Notes: generated from the letters alone by a model not told the origin. A DNA stretch of 64,000 nucleotides from Candidatus Omnitrophota bacterium (GCA_041650805.1 JBAZKM010000005.1:1-64000), one strand, 5' to 3'. Shown: positions 1 through 9,143, counted from the stretch's first letter. Made by a program: numbers and translations.

Positions 1-387
1 GACCCGGAATCTATCACCTCGGGCGATATAGACGGCGACTCCAGGGACGAGGTCGTGATCGACTTCGGCGCCTCTTACGGCATATGGATATGGCATGACG
101 ACGGAACATGGCTCCAGATAACCGCGGTCGACCCGGAATCTATCACCTCGGGCGATATAGACGGCGACTCCAGGGACGAGGTCGTGATCGACTTCGGCGC
201 CTCTTACGGCATATGGATATGGCATGACGACGGAACATGGCTCCAGATAACCGCGGTCGACCCGGAATCTATCACCTCGGGCGATATAGACGGCGACTCC
301 AGGGACGAGGTCGTGATCGACTTCGGCGCCTCTTACGGCATATGGATATGGCATGACGACGGAACATGGCTCCAGATAACCGCGGCC
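1..387 (+). repeat. Three perfect 129-bp tandem coding repeats
   Basis: The unit beginning at 1 recurs at 130 and 259 with no base change that I can see until the last codons, where the final Val codon is replaced by Ala before the stop. The period is a multiple of three, so copy number can change without breaking the frame. The array probably continues left of the window. Confidence 0.9.
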
Positions 388-390
388 TGA
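1..390 (+). CDS. C-terminal end of FG-GAP-like repeat surface protein (5' partial)
   Basis: The reading frame is open from the first base and stops at TGA 388-390, so this is the end of a larger gene that begins before the window. All 129 visible residues are three copies of a 43-residue unit with a Gly-Asp-Ile-Asp-Gly-Asp acidic loop followed by a hydrophobic strand and a Tyr-Gly-Ile-Trp-Ile-Trp segment. This resembles the calcium-binding FG-GAP/VCBS beta-propeller repeats found in secreted and surface proteins. The same unit in diverged form ends the large protein encoded at 26751-30494, so the two genes belong to one family. The catalytic or binding domain lies outside the window and cannot be named. 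The three copies are identical at the DNA level, which suggests recent expansion. Confidence 0.7.
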   Translation, partial: DPESITSGDIDGDSRDEVVIDFGASYGIWIWHDDGTWLQITAVDPESITSGDIDGDSRDEVVIDFGASYGIWIWHDDGTWLQITAVDPESITSGDIDGDSRDEVVIDFGASYGIWIWHDDGTWLQITAA

Positions 391-404
391 GCGCAGGATA
401 GATA

Positions 405-433
405 GTGACCGTAAAGCCAAAAAGGTCTATAAT
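405..433 (+). promoter_or_regulatory. Probable promoter giving a leaderless start
   Basis: TATAAT at 428-433 is followed by only six bases before the ATG at 440, with no Shine-Dalgarno sequence. A weak -35 (TGACCG, 405-410) is 17 bp upstream. Transcription would begin at or next to the start codon. Confidence 0.45.
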
Positions 434-439
434 AGCATC

Positions 440-1132
440 ATGAAGAAGTGGTTATTGATAATTTCAGCCGTACTCGGTTTCGGCCTCATCCTCGCCATAG
501 GCGTCACTTCCATAACAAGATCTTCCCTTAAAGAGTTTGAAGCCGGATTGAGATCACCCCCTAAATCCCCTCCGGAGAGGCCGCGCGCCCTTAAAGAGAA
601 AACGACGGAAATAAAAGATCCGGCCGTAGAGAAGGCCGTCCCGGATACGGCCCCTGCGGTCCCGGCCCATGCGGTCGAAGCGCCGCTGCCGGAAGAGGCA
701 GAAGAGCCGGCAACACCGGAGGAAGAGCCCCCTGCAATAGAAGAAGAGATGGTCCAGCCGTTACCCGAAGAACCGGCAGTCATAGAGGATATTCCCGCGG
801 AGGCGGTCCCGGAGCCCACATCGCCCGCTCCGGCCGAAACGAAGACCCCTGAGATGACCGTCGAGAACGCGGCCCGGATCATCGCGGCGACGCCAGCCGT
901 CAGGAATACGACGGGACCCGTTGCCGGGGCCGATCAGGCGGCCTCTGCCACCCCTCCGCAATCCACCCAGACCGATGCGGCCTCCGCGGCCAAGGCGTCC
1001 AATGACATAACCTCTTTCGTCCCGCAGACGAATACCGTAGGCCCGGTGCCGGCTTCCGCCAAACCCGCCAAGCAGCTCCCTCCGTTCACCCCCGTAAGGA
1101 ACACAACCGGCCCGGTAAAGACGAACAAATAA
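440..1132 (+). CDS. Membrane-anchored Pro/Ala/Glu-rich protein, function unknown
   Basis: This 230-residue protein has one N-terminal transmembrane or uncleaved signal segment (about residues 4-25). After it comes a long low-complexity stretch rich in Pro, Glu and Ala that is probably extended and extracytoplasmic. The C-terminal third carries a recurring motif: VRNTTGPV appears twice (about residues 155-162 and 219-226), with a related TNTVGPV between them. I recognise no enzymatic domain. The architecture suggests a periplasmic spacer or scaffold, but that is inference. The gene stands alone between the repeat protein and the polysaccharide locus and appears to be transcribed from its own leaderless promoter. 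Confidence 0.6.
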   Translation: MKKWLLIISAVLGFGLILAIGVTSITRSSLKEFEAGLRSPPKSPPERPRALKEKTTEIKDPAVEKAVPDTAPAVPAHAVEAPLPEEAEEPATPEEEPPAIEEEMVQPLPEEPAVIEDIPAEAVPEPTSPAPAETKTPEMTVENAARIIAATPAVRNTTGPVAGADQAASATPPQSTQTDAASAAKASNDITSFVPQTNTVGPVPASAKPAKQLPPFTPVRNTTGPVKTNK

Positions 1133-1151
1133 CAAAACGTTCAATATAGAT

Positions 1152-1180
1152 TTGCTGATTATCATTCTCAATGATATAAT
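1152..1180 (+). promoter_or_regulatory. Probable sigma-70 promoter of the polysaccharide locus
   Basis: TTGCTG (1152-1157), a 17-bp spacer and TATAAT (1175-1180) lie 11 bp before the ATG at 1192. The expected transcript start leaves only about five untranslated bases, and no Shine-Dalgarno sequence is present. This is the only good promoter I see upstream of the run of overlapping genes that begins at 1192. Confidence 0.5.
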
Positions 1181-1191
1181 TACTATATATC

Positions 1192-1986
1192 ATGAGCAAA
1201 AGCTATACCGCGAGTTTCTATGATTGGCAGAGCGGCGCCGCGCGGTCATCGGCGGAGGAGATGGTCCCGCTCATCATCGACCTGGTCCGCCCCGCCTCGG
1301 TAGTCGACGTGGGTTGCGGCACGGGGGCATGGCTTTCCGTCTTTAAAAGACACGGCATATCGGATATCCTCGGTATCGACGGCAGTTCCGTCCGCCGCGA
1401 TATGCTGGAGATACCGCCTGACCGCTTCCTCGCAGTAGACCTCGATGAGCCCGCCGGAGTGAATAGGACGTTCGACCTCGTGATCTGCCTTGAAGTGGCC
1501 GAGCACATAACGGCCGCCCGCGCAGAGCGCTTCATAGATTTTCTTGTACACCTGGGGCCGGTCGTCGTCTTCTCGGCGGCCATCCCGTTCCAGGGGGGTA
1601 CCAACCATGTCAACGAACAGTGGCCCGGATACTGGTGTGACCTCTTCTCCCGGAAAGGGTATGTCGCGGCGGACTGCATAAGGAAGAGTGTCTGGCAGAA
1701 CGAAAAAGTGGATTACTGGTATGCCCAGAATACGCTGGTCTTTGTCAAAAGAGAATCGGTCGACAGGTTCCCGGGCATCAAGCGCTGTTATGAGAATACG
1801 GATCCCCGGTCCCTGTCCGTAGTGCATCCGAGACTTTATCTTAAGAAGGTCGACAGGGCGCTCAGCGGCCCGGACCTGACCGAGCTGCCGGTCCTGAAGG
1901 TCATCGCGGCGCTGCCGGCGCTTATATTCAGGTCGTTCTTCAGGAAGATAATGGGGATATTCCGCCTTATCAAAGGCCGGAGATGA
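1192..1986 (+). CDS. Class I SAM-dependent methyltransferase
   Basis: The 264-residue protein has the Rossmann-fold methyltransferase motif I (VVDVGCGTGAW, about residues 36-46) with an acidic residue at the end of the next strand (GIDGS) and a VICLEVAEH motif IV-like segment. The first 200 residues form the catalytic domain. The tail ends with a basic, hydrophobic segment. It overlaps the following flippase gene (ATGA-type overlap at 1983), which places it as the first gene of the surface polysaccharide operon. It probably methylates a sugar or a lipid-linked glycan intermediate. The acceptor cannot be read from sequence. Confidence 0.75.
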   Translation: MSKSYTASFYDWQSGAARSSAEEMVPLIIDLVRPASVVDVGCGTGAWLSVFKRHGISDILGIDGSSVRRDMLEIPPDRFLAVDLDEPAGVNRTFDLVICLEVAEHITAARAERFIDFLVHLGPVVVFSAAIPFQGGTNHVNEQWPGYWCDLFSRKGYVAADCIRKSVWQNEKVDYWYAQNTLVFVKRESVDRFPGIKRCYENTDPRSLSVVHPRLYLKKVDRALSGPDLTELPVLKVIAALPALIFRSFFRKIMGIFRLIKGRR

Positions 1987-3266
1987 AGACGGGGATGCCA
2001 TCATCTCTCTGGAACAGAACATTCCTTAAGAATTTTGCCTCGCTTTCTGTCCTGCAGGTCAGTAATTATATCCTGCCTCTGATAGTCCTGCCTTATCTCG
2101 TGCGGGTCATCGGCCCGGAAAAATACGGGCTGATCGCTTTCGCGCAGGCGCTCTGCCAGTATTTTGCCGTCATTACGGATTACGGTTTCTGGATGTCCGC
2201 TTCGAGGGAGATCGCCATAAACAGGGACGACGAAAAGAAGGTGTCCGAGACGTTCTCGTCCGTGATCGCGGCCCAATTCCTGCTCATGTCGGCCTGCTTC
2301 CTGGTCTTATGCGCCATGCTTCTCTTCATACCCCGTTTCAGGAACGACTCGCTAGTCTATCTCTTCACTTTTGGCACCATCCTCGGCAGCATCATGTTCC
2401 CGAACTGGTTCTTCATGGGGAAGGAACGCATGGAATTCATGGCGGTGCGGGATATACTCGTCAAGATCGTCTTTACGGTATTAATATTCGTATTTGTCAG
2501 GAAGACGGAGCACTACATCTATGTCCCCATAATAAATTTTTTCGGTTACATGTGCGTAGGGTTATTGAGCGTGTGGACGCTGGTGAGAAAATTCAGGATA
2601 AGGGTCCGCGTGCCCCGCATATCGGATATCGTCAGCCGTCTTAAGAATAACAGGCATATCTTCGTCTCCGCCATATCGTTGAATTTCTACTTTGCCACCA
2701 ATACATTCTTCCTGGGCATATTCACCAACAATACGATCGTCGGTTTCTATGCCGCGGCCGAGAAGATAATCATCACCATAACGCAGATATTCAATCCGCT
2801 CTTCAACGCCGCTTATCCTTACATCGCGAAGCTCGCCAACGAGTCGAAGGAGAAGGCGCTTGAAAAGGTGAAGAGGATATCGGTCATAACGATCGCCGCC
2901 TCCTCGGCCATATTCGCGGTCTTCCTGGCGCTTTCTGACGGGATAAACCTGCTTATACTGGGACCGCGGTTCGCGGATTCCGCGGCCATATCGAGGATAC
3001 TCTCTCCGGTGCTTGTGACCCTGCCCGCCGTGTGCCTCCTGGCAAATGTGATACTGGTACCCTTCAGGCTGGAGAGGCCTCTCTCGGGGATATATGTGCG
3101 CGGCTGGATATTGAATACGATAGCCCTTCTCATAGTGCTGGGCATCTTCAGGGCGGGCGCCGCCGGCGTCGCTCTGACCAACGTAACGGTGCAGGCCTCA
3201 TTGGCCCTGGCGATGCTCCTGGCGGTCAAAAGATACGGGGTGATAAGATCTCAAACAGCGAGCTGA
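1983..3266 (+). CDS. Wzx-like polysaccharide flippase (MOP superfamily)
   Basis: This is a 427-residue integral membrane protein with about 12 hydrophobic segments. The N-terminal signature (LPYLVRVIGPEKYGLIAFAQ, about residues 31-50) is typical of Wzx/RfbX O-antigen transporters. Such proteins move undecaprenyl-linked repeat units across the inner membrane. The start overlaps the methyltransferase stop by four bases, and the 3' end runs into the next gene with no usable start codon after it. The neighbouring glycosyltransferases and ligase-like proteins fit a Wzx/Wzy-type pathway. Confidence 0.85.
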   Translation: MKTGMPSSLWNRTFLKNFASLSVLQVSNYILPLIVLPYLVRVIGPEKYGLIAFAQALCQYFAVITDYGFWMSASREIAINRDDEKKVSETFSSVIAAQFLLMSACFLVLCAMLLFIPRFRNDSLVYLFTFGTILGSIMFPNWFFMGKERMEFMAVRDILVKIVFTVLIFVFVRKTEHYIYVPIINFFGYMCVGLLSVWTLVRKFRIRVRVPRISDIVSRLKNNRHIFVSAISLNFYFATNTFFLGIFTNNTIVGFYAAAEKIIITITQIFNPLFNAAYPYIAKLANESKEKALEKVKRISVITIAASSAIFAVFLALSDGINLLILGPRFADSAAISRILSPVLVTLPAVCLLANVILVPFRLERPLSGIYVRGWILNTIALLIVLGIFRAGAAGVALTNVTVQASLALAMLLAVKRYGVIRSQTAS

Positions 3267-4699
3267 AACGCTATGCGGCGGTAGTCTCTCTCGCTATTAT
3301 AGCGACCCTCGGGATATTTTTTGTCCCGCTGGCGTTATTCCTCCTCATCGCATTCCTGTCGATCGCGGTCCTCTACCTGAAGAGCCCCAAGGTCAGTGTA
3401 TTGATGATCGGCATATTGCTCATATTCCAGCCGCTTATAGTAGCACTGGTGGGGCGTTATCCGGACGCGGAGCTTCTGGTCAAAAGGTCCGAAGAGCTAT
3501 TCATCCTGTTTGCCTTCGGCGTCGTCTTCTTCCGGAATATCGTATTCGAAAAGAGATGGTTCAGGACCGGCATCGAGATCCCGGTACTTTTACTGGTAGC
3601 CATAGCCGTCGCGGGATCCCTTAAGAACAGGATAGTGCCCGCGCACCTGGCGGCCTTCGACCTCATGCTGCTCCTCAAGGGTTTCATGGTATATTACATA
3701 GCGTATTCCCTGCGGCCCGATATCGGGGAGATATCGTTTTCATTACGGATCCTGCTGGGCGTGGGATTGTTCATCCTGTTTTTGGGGTTCGCGGACCTGG
3801 TCTCGCCCGCGACCTTCGCGAACATGCTGCGGGATGCGGAACCGACCGAGTACAGGTTCGGGATACCGTCCATAAGCTCAATGCTCTTCCACCCGGGGGC
3901 GTTCGGCGGGCTGATGGCGTTCTTCGGGTGTTTTTCGCTGGCTTATTATCTCGTTATGAAATCACCGCGGTATCTGGGTATCGCCGCGCTCTTTTTCGCG
4001 GGCGTCTTCTTCTCGGCCAGGGTAAAGCCCATCGTGGGGATCATGTGCGCATGCCTTGTGCCCATAATGGTCCTTCCCGTAAAGAAGAGAGTGAATTTCA
4101 TATTATTGCTCGCCCTGCTTCTCCTGATCACGGCCAATATCATAGGCCCGAAGGTGGGCGTGCTTTTTCATGACAAGATATATGACTACTTCCAGGGGCC
4201 AAGGGCAGGCAACTTCGCCCGCAACGTCCTCTATTCAACGAGCCTGCGCCTGGCGAAGGACTTTTTCCCATTCGGCAGCGGGTTGGGGACGTTCGGGGGA
4301 TGGGTGGCCGCTCTCTATTACAGCCCCATATATGCCATATACGGCATAGACAACGTGCTGGGGCTGGAGAGGGGCGGGAAATTCCTCACGGATACGTTCT
4401 GGCCTTACATAGTGGGGCAGTTCGGTTATTTAGGGCTGGCCTGTTATCTATGGATAATAGCCGCTATATTCATGCGCCTTGCCAGGGCGTATAAGAGGTC
4501 CAGCCTAGACGCCGTAAGGGCTTTCATAATCGGGACGCTCATGATATTTACGGAGGCGCTCGTGGAATCCATCGCGGAGCCCGTATTCCTGAAACCCCCT
4601 CTCTTCTTTCTCATCTTCGCCTGCGTCGGCGTCTCCCTTTCGTTATCCGACGCTCGTATCAACGGGCAGGGCCCGGAGGAAGGAGGCAGTCATGCCTAA
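3248..4699 (+). CDS. O-antigen ligase/polymerase-like membrane protein
   Basis: This protein of about 480 residues has many hydrophobic helices and a large periplasmic loop. It resembles the O-antigen ligase/Wzy superfamily, which polymerises or transfers glycans on the periplasmic side. The N-terminus is uncertain. Coding-like hydrophobic sequence begins by about 3272, but the only standard start codons in frame are GTG 3032, which would overlap the flippase by 235 bp, and TTG 3401/ATG 3404, which would delete the first helices. The start given is therefore an estimate and may use a rare start codon or translational coupling to the flippase. The 3' end overlaps the next glycosyltransferase by eight bases. 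Confidence 0.7.
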   Translation: MSNSELKRYAAVVSLAIIATLGIFFVPLALFLLIAFLSIAVLYLKSPKVSVLMIGILLIFQPLIVALVGRYPDAELLVKRSEELFILFAFGVVFFRNIVFEKRWFRTGIEIPVLLLVAIAVAGSLKNRIVPAHLAAFDLMLLLKGFMVYYIAYSLRPDIGEISFSLRILLGVGLFILFLGFADLVSPATFANMLRDAEPTEYRFGIPSISSMLFHPGAFGGLMAFFGCFSLAYYLVMKSPRYLGIAALFFAGVFFSARVKPIVGIMCACLVPIMVLPVKKRVNFILLLALLLLITANIIGPKVGVLFHDKIYDYFQGPRAGNFARNVLYSTSLRLAKDFFPFGSGLGTFGGWVAALYYSPIYAIYGIDNVLGLERGGKFLTDTFWPYIVGQFGYLGLACYLWIIAAIFMRLARAYKRSSLDAVRAFIIGTLMIFTEALVESIAEPVFLKPPLFFLIFACVGVSLSLSDARINGQGPEEGGSHA

Positions 4700-5825
4700 G
4701 ATGCTCTTCCTGAAGACGTCATTCTCCGGCTCAAGCAGATATCTTATGGATGGGTTCAGGAATATGGGCTGGGAACTGACGGTGGTGGAAGTGCCTTTCC
4801 CGAAGACCGACAGGATCCTCGCCCTGGCCCTGAACTTCCGCTTCGATCCCATGGAATGGATAGCGGCGGCCCAGAACTGGCTTGGCCAATTCTATAAAAG
4901 GCCCTCTCTCTTCATGGCGAAGACGAGATTCTGCCAGGACGCCGTGGAGAGATACGGGGAGAGCGTAGACGTCATATTCCAGACGCAAAGCCTCTTCATG
5001 CCCGTAGCCGGCATAGAGGGCCTAAGGACGCCTTATACCGTATTTACGGATTATACAAATATGCTTGCCGATAAGAACCCCTATTGGCGTCCTTTCGCGC
5101 CGGCAGGGAGAGAGAGCTACGAGCTCGAAAAGAGGCTCTTCCGGAACGCGTCCGCGGTCTTCATCACCAATGAGAACGCCAGGAGGTCGCTGGTGGATGA
5201 CTACGGCGTCTCCGGGGACAGGGCGGTCGTAGCCAGGTTCGGGGCGCCTTTCGATAAACTGCCGGAAGACAGGCCCAGGAGCTATGACGGCAAGACGATA
5301 CTCTTCATCGGCAAGGACTTTGAGAGGAAAGGCGGATGGGTGCTCGTAGAGGCCTTCAGGAGGGTCAGGCAGGAGATACCGGCCGCCGAGCTCATCATCG
5401 CCGGGCCTCAGAAGTACGCGTTAAAGATAAGGGATGAAGGCATTTCGATCTTAGGCAGGATAGGCGACAGGGAGCGTATCGGGGGCCTGTATAAAAAGGC
5501 GTCTCTCTTTGCTATGCCCTCTTTGAGCGAACCGTCCGCCCAGGTATTCCTGGAGGCGATGGCCTATAAGCTGCCGTGCGTCAGTACGGACGTGGACGGG
5601 ACTTCGGAGATAGTCAAAGACGGCCAGACCGGCCTTCTTGTCAAGCCGAAGGATGCGCAGGCGCTCGCCGGGCGCATCGTCTCCCTTTTGAAGGACCAGG
5701 ACCTGATGAAGAAGATGGGCGAATACGGTTACGCGCGCGTAAGGTCCGATTTTACGTGGGAGAGGACCATAAGAGATATGGACGCGCGCCTGAGGGCCAT
5801 AATAGCCGGAAAGGGCCGGCCATAG
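4692..5825 (+). CDS. Glycosyltransferase, GT-B fold (family 4-like)
   Basis: The 377-residue protein has two Rossmann-like halves. The C-terminal half carries the donor-binding signature of group 1 transferases: SLSEPSAQVFLEAMAY (about residues 277-292), with the E-x7-E-like acidic pair and PCVSTDVDGTSEIV following. A Shine-Dalgarno GGAGG precedes the ATG, which lies inside the end of the preceding gene. It most likely adds one sugar to the lipid-linked repeat unit on the cytoplasmic face. The donor and linkage cannot be inferred. Confidence 0.8.
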   Translation: MPKMLFLKTSFSGSSRYLMDGFRNMGWELTVVEVPFPKTDRILALALNFRFDPMEWIAAAQNWLGQFYKRPSLFMAKTRFCQDAVERYGESVDVIFQTQSLFMPVAGIEGLRTPYTVFTDYTNMLADKNPYWRPFAPAGRESYELEKRLFRNASAVFITNENARRSLVDDYGVSGDRAVVARFGAPFDKLPEDRPRSYDGKTILFIGKDFERKGGWVLVEAFRRVRQEIPAAELIIAGPQKYALKIRDEGISILGRIGDRERIGGLYKKASLFAMPSLSEPSAQVFLEAMAYKLPCVSTDVDGTSEIVKDGQTGLLVKPKDAQALAGRIVSLLKDQDLMKKMGEYGYARVRSDFTWERTIRDMDARLRAIIAGKGRP

Positions 5826-5828
5826 ACG

Positions 5829-6905
5829 ATGAATATACTGATGCTCGTGCCGTGGGAAGTGGATACCGTCGCCGAAGATGACGTATCGCGGCAATCGGCG
5901 AATGTACTGGTGAGGGGTGGGCGGTACTGGTTCTTCCGCCACCTGAAACGCGGCGATGTAAATATAGACGTGATCGGGAAAAGGGAAGCCCCGCTTATAG
6001 ATCATATTGAGAAGCGGCTCCTCCGGTTCCATCTACTCTATCCGCTTGCGGTATCCGGACGGGTCCGGAAGTACGACATGGTATTCTGTTTCCATTCGCA
6101 GATAGGCATCGTGCTGGCGCTATTGATGAGCGTATTCGGCCCCCGGGGCATCCCGCTCATCATATTCGACGTCGAGGGGCTCGGGAGAAAGCATAATTGG
6201 TGGCAGCGCGCCCTGATAAAGAAGGCGCTCCCCGCGGTCTCTAAGATATTCTATTTTTGCACCGCCCAGAAAGAGGATTACATCAGATATTTTCCGGAGA
6301 TAGGAGAGAGGGCCGTATTCGTGCCGTTCGGCATAGACGTATCCAGGTACGCTGCCGGGAGGGCGGTTGAGGAGGACCGGATCATCTCGATAGGCCATCA
6401 GGACGCCTCTTTCAGGGACTGGGGCACCCTTCTGGAAGCGTACGCGCTGGTGGGTACGAAGACCTCATTGCTCATAGTCGGCAAAGAGGATTTCGGATGC
6501 TGCGCGGTCGGGCGCAGGAGATTACCCGGCGGCGTCGAATTGGCGGGCAGGGTCGGCCTGGGCCGGCTCAACGACCTCGTCCTCAGGTCAAAGTTCGTCG
6601 TCCTGTCCCTCCCGGAACGGAGGCATTCGTTCGCCCAGATGACGCTCCTCGGGTGCATGGCGCTCGGGAAGGCCGTAATAGTTTCGAAGGTCTCGGGCGT
6701 GATCGACTACGCGGAGGACGGCAAGACAGCCCTCTTTACGAGGCCTTACGATGCGGAAGATATGAGAGATAAGATAGTGTCTCTTCTTCGCGACCCCGGC
6801 AGGGCCGCTGCCATAGGCGCGGACGCGAGAAGAGCGGTGGAGACAAGATTTACGGAAGAGATGATGGCCGCAAGTATATTTAATGCCGTATCCGGGCTGG
6901 GATGA
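5829..6905 (+). CDS. Glycosyltransferase, group 1-like
   Basis: This 358-residue GT-B-type protein starts three bases after the previous stop. The N-terminal half is the acceptor domain. The C-terminal half includes the IIS-IGHQDASFRDWGTLLEAY segment and a GCMALGKAVIVSKVSGVIDY donor-binding region (about residues 275-294), but the canonical E-x7-E motif is less clear than in its neighbours. Tight spacing on both sides shows cotranscription with the other polysaccharide genes. The substrate is unknown. Confidence 0.7.
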   Translation: MNILMLVPWEVDTVAEDDVSRQSANVLVRGGRYWFFRHLKRGDVNIDVIGKREAPLIDHIEKRLLRFHLLYPLAVSGRVRKYDMVFCFHSQIGIVLALLMSVFGPRGIPLIIFDVEGLGRKHNWWQRALIKKALPAVSKIFYFCTAQKEDYIRYFPEIGERAVFVPFGIDVSRYAAGRAVEEDRIISIGHQDASFRDWGTLLEAYALVGTKTSLLIVGKEDFGCCAVGRRRLPGGVELAGRVGLGRLNDLVLRSKFVVLSLPERRHSFAQMTLLGCMALGKAVIVSKVSGVIDYAEDGKTALFTRPYDAEDMRDKIVSLLRDPGRAAAIGADARRAVETRFTEEMMAASIFNAVSGLG

Positions 6906-6908
6906 GAG

Positions 6909-8144
6909 ATGAAGGTACTTCTCGTAAATAAGTTCTTCTATCCGAAAGGCGGGTCCGAAAGCATCTTTTTCGATACCGCCCGGGTCCTGGTATCGAAAGG
7001 CCACAGCGTCTCCTTCTTTTCGATGGCGGATAAGAGGAACCTGCCGTCGCCTTACGGGAAATACTTCGTGGCGAATGTAGATTATGAAAATATGAATGCC
7101 GCCGCCGGGATAAGGGCCGCAGGAAAGATCATCTACTCGTTCGAGGCGGAACGCAGGATGGAGGAGCTTATAAAGGACGAGAGGCCGGATATAGCGCATC
7201 TGCACAATATACACCACCAGATCTCGCCCTCGATAATCCGCAGCCTGAAGAGACACGGGATCCCGGCGGTGATGACGATGCACGATTACAAGATGTCCTG
7301 CGCCTCGTATATGATGCTTGCCGGGGGCGCGGTCTGCGAGGCTTGCCGGGGGCGCAGGTATTATCATTGTCTCCTGAAAGGATGCGTCAAGGGCTCGAGG
7401 ATGAAGAGCCTCGTCAGTACGGTCGAGATGTACCTGCACCATTCGGTCCTCAAGATATATGACATGATCGACCTATTCATAGCGCCGAGCTCATTTTTGA
7501 AGGATAAACTGTACGAAATGGGATTCCGGGGAGAGACGGTCCATATACCCAATTTCATATTCCCTGATAGCCTCGGACCCGCCCCGGACCGGGGGGGCCG
7601 GACGATCGCCTATTGCGGCAGGTTGTCCGGGGAGAAAGGCCTGAAGACGCTTATCGCGGCCATGAAAGGGGCGGGGGACCTGAGGCTAAGGATAATAGGG
7701 GACGGGCCCGACCGCAGCATGCTGGAGAAGTTCGCCGCGGAGACGGGGGCCGGGATATATTTCACCGGGCATCTTGAAGAGGCCGCCCTGCGGGAAGAGA
7801 TGGCCGGGGCCGCCTTCCTCGTCCTGCCGTCGGAGTGGTATGAAAATAGTCCGAGGGTGATCATCGAGTCCTTCGCGATGGCCAGGCCGGTGATCGGCGC
7901 CGATATAGGCGGGATACCGGAACTCGTAAAAGACGGGCATACCGGATTTACTTTCAAGCCGGGGGATCCCCGGGACCTGGGGGAGAAGATCAGGTATCTT
8001 GCGGACCATCACGATAAAGCGCTGGAGATGGGCAGGAACGCAAGGCGGTTCGCCGCGGAGGAGCTGAACGGCGAAAAATATTACGGGTCATTGATGAAGG
8101 CCTACGGGCGGGCGTTCGAAAGATCCGGCAAAAAGGGGTCCTGA
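6909..8144 (+). CDS. Glycosyltransferase family 4 protein
   Basis: The 411-residue protein opens with the MKVLLVNKFFYPKGGSE signature of GT4 enzymes with a glycine-rich acceptor loop. It contains a Cys cluster around residues 131-158 (CASY...CEACRG...CLLKGC), which is common in one GT4 subgroup. The donor site SEWYENSPRVIIESFAMARP (about residues 311-330) is intact, with both glutamates, and is followed by GADIGGIPELV. It is spaced three bases from the upstream gene and three from the downstream radical SAM gene. It probably assembles the repeat unit. Confidence 0.8.
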   Translation: MKVLLVNKFFYPKGGSESIFFDTARVLVSKGHSVSFFSMADKRNLPSPYGKYFVANVDYENMNAAAGIRAAGKIIYSFEAERRMEELIKDERPDIAHLHNIHHQISPSIIRSLKRHGIPAVMTMHDYKMSCASYMMLAGGAVCEACRGRRYYHCLLKGCVKGSRMKSLVSTVEMYLHHSVLKIYDMIDLFIAPSSFLKDKLYEMGFRGETVHIPNFIFPDSLGPAPDRGGRTIAYCGRLSGEKGLKTLIAAMKGAGDLRLRIIGDGPDRSMLEKFAAETGAGIYFTGHLEEAALREEMAGAAFLVLPSEWYENSPRVIIESFAMARPVIGADIGGIPELVKDGHTGFTFKPGDPRDLGEKIRYLADHHDKALEMGRNARRFAAEELNGEKYYGSLMKAYGRAFERSGKKGS

Positions 8145-8147
8145 AAG

Positions 8148-9143
8148 ATGTTCGGGTCGAAAAGCAGATTATACGGTTCGGTGATAGTGACCTACAGGTG
8201 CAACGCGCGCTGCAACATGTGCAACGTCTGGGAGCACCCGACGGGCTCCGGCGAAGAGATAGGCCCGGACGTCATCAAAAAACTTCCCCGCATGTCCTTC
8301 TGCAACGTGACCGGGGGGGAGCCGTTCGTGAGGCAGGACCTGCCCGATATAGTGGCCATCCTGCGGCAGAAGGCAGACCGTATCGTCATAAGCACGAACG
8401 GATATTTTACCGACAGGATAACGGACCTGTGCAGGAGATACCCGGGCACAGGCATACGTATAAGCATAGAAGGGCTGCGGGGATCGAATGACGCCATAAG
8501 GGGGATACCGCAGGGGTTCGACAGGGCATGGCAGACGCTTTTAGAGTTGAGGGATATGGGCATGAAAGATATAGGTCTTGCCATGACCGTGCAGGATTCC
8601 AACGCTAAGGACCTCACGGCCCTTTATCAGCTCGCCCTGGGTCTCGGTTACGAATTCGCGACAGCGGCGCTGCATAACTCGCACTATTTCCACAAGAGAG
8701 ACAACGTCATACGCAATAAAGAGGAAGTTATAAAAGAGTTCGGGAAGCTCATAACGCTTCTCCTGAAGTCGAAGAAGCCCAAGGACTGGTTCCGGGCATA
8801 TTTTAATTACGGCCTGATAAATTACATAAGGGGTAAGAAGAGGTTCCTGCCGTGCGAGATGGGGCAGGACGGGTTCTTCCTCGACCCCTTCGGTGATGTA
8901 CTCGCCTGTAACGGGATGGACGAGAAGATGCCGATGGGGAACCTGAAGGACCAAACCTGGGAAGAGATATGGGATAGCCCGAGGGCAAGAGATGTGCGCG
9001 ATAAGGTGAAGTACTGCACCAGGAATTGCTGGATGATAGGGAGCGCCGCGCCGGCGATCAGGCATCATCCTATGGGGCCGGTCGCGTGGGTGCTGGCCAA
9101 TAAATTAAGGGTCATGTTCAATAAAGAGATCGACCTGAGATGA
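8148..9143 (+). CDS. Radical SAM protein with SPASM-like C-terminus
   Basis: The 331-residue protein carries the radical SAM cluster motif C-x3-C-x2-C (Cys18, Cys22, Cys25), the GGEPF motif and a following beta/alpha barrel of about 200 residues. The C-terminal 90 residues include LPCEMGQDGFFLDPFGDVLACNG and a later CTRNCW pair. These look like an auxiliary cluster (SPASM/twitch) site. Such enzymes abstract hydrogen from a bound substrate using SAM. Its place inside a glycosyltransferase operon suggests modification of a sugar, lipid carrier or small peptide, but the substrate is not evident. It overlaps the next gene by ATGA. Confidence 0.75.
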   Translation: MFGSKSRLYGSVIVTYRCNARCNMCNVWEHPTGSGEEIGPDVIKKLPRMSFCNVTGGEPFVRQDLPDIVAILRQKADRIVISTNGYFTDRITDLCRRYPGTGIRISIEGLRGSNDAIRGIPQGFDRAWQTLLELRDMGMKDIGLAMTVQDSNAKDLTALYQLALGLGYEFATAALHNSHYFHKRDNVIRNKEEVIKEFGKLITLLLKSKKPKDWFRAYFNYGLINYIRGKKRFLPCEMGQDGFFLDPFGDVLACNGMDEKMPMGNLKDQTWEEIWDSPRARDVRDKVKYCTRNCWMIGSAAPAIRHHPMGPVAWVLANKLRVMFNKEIDLR

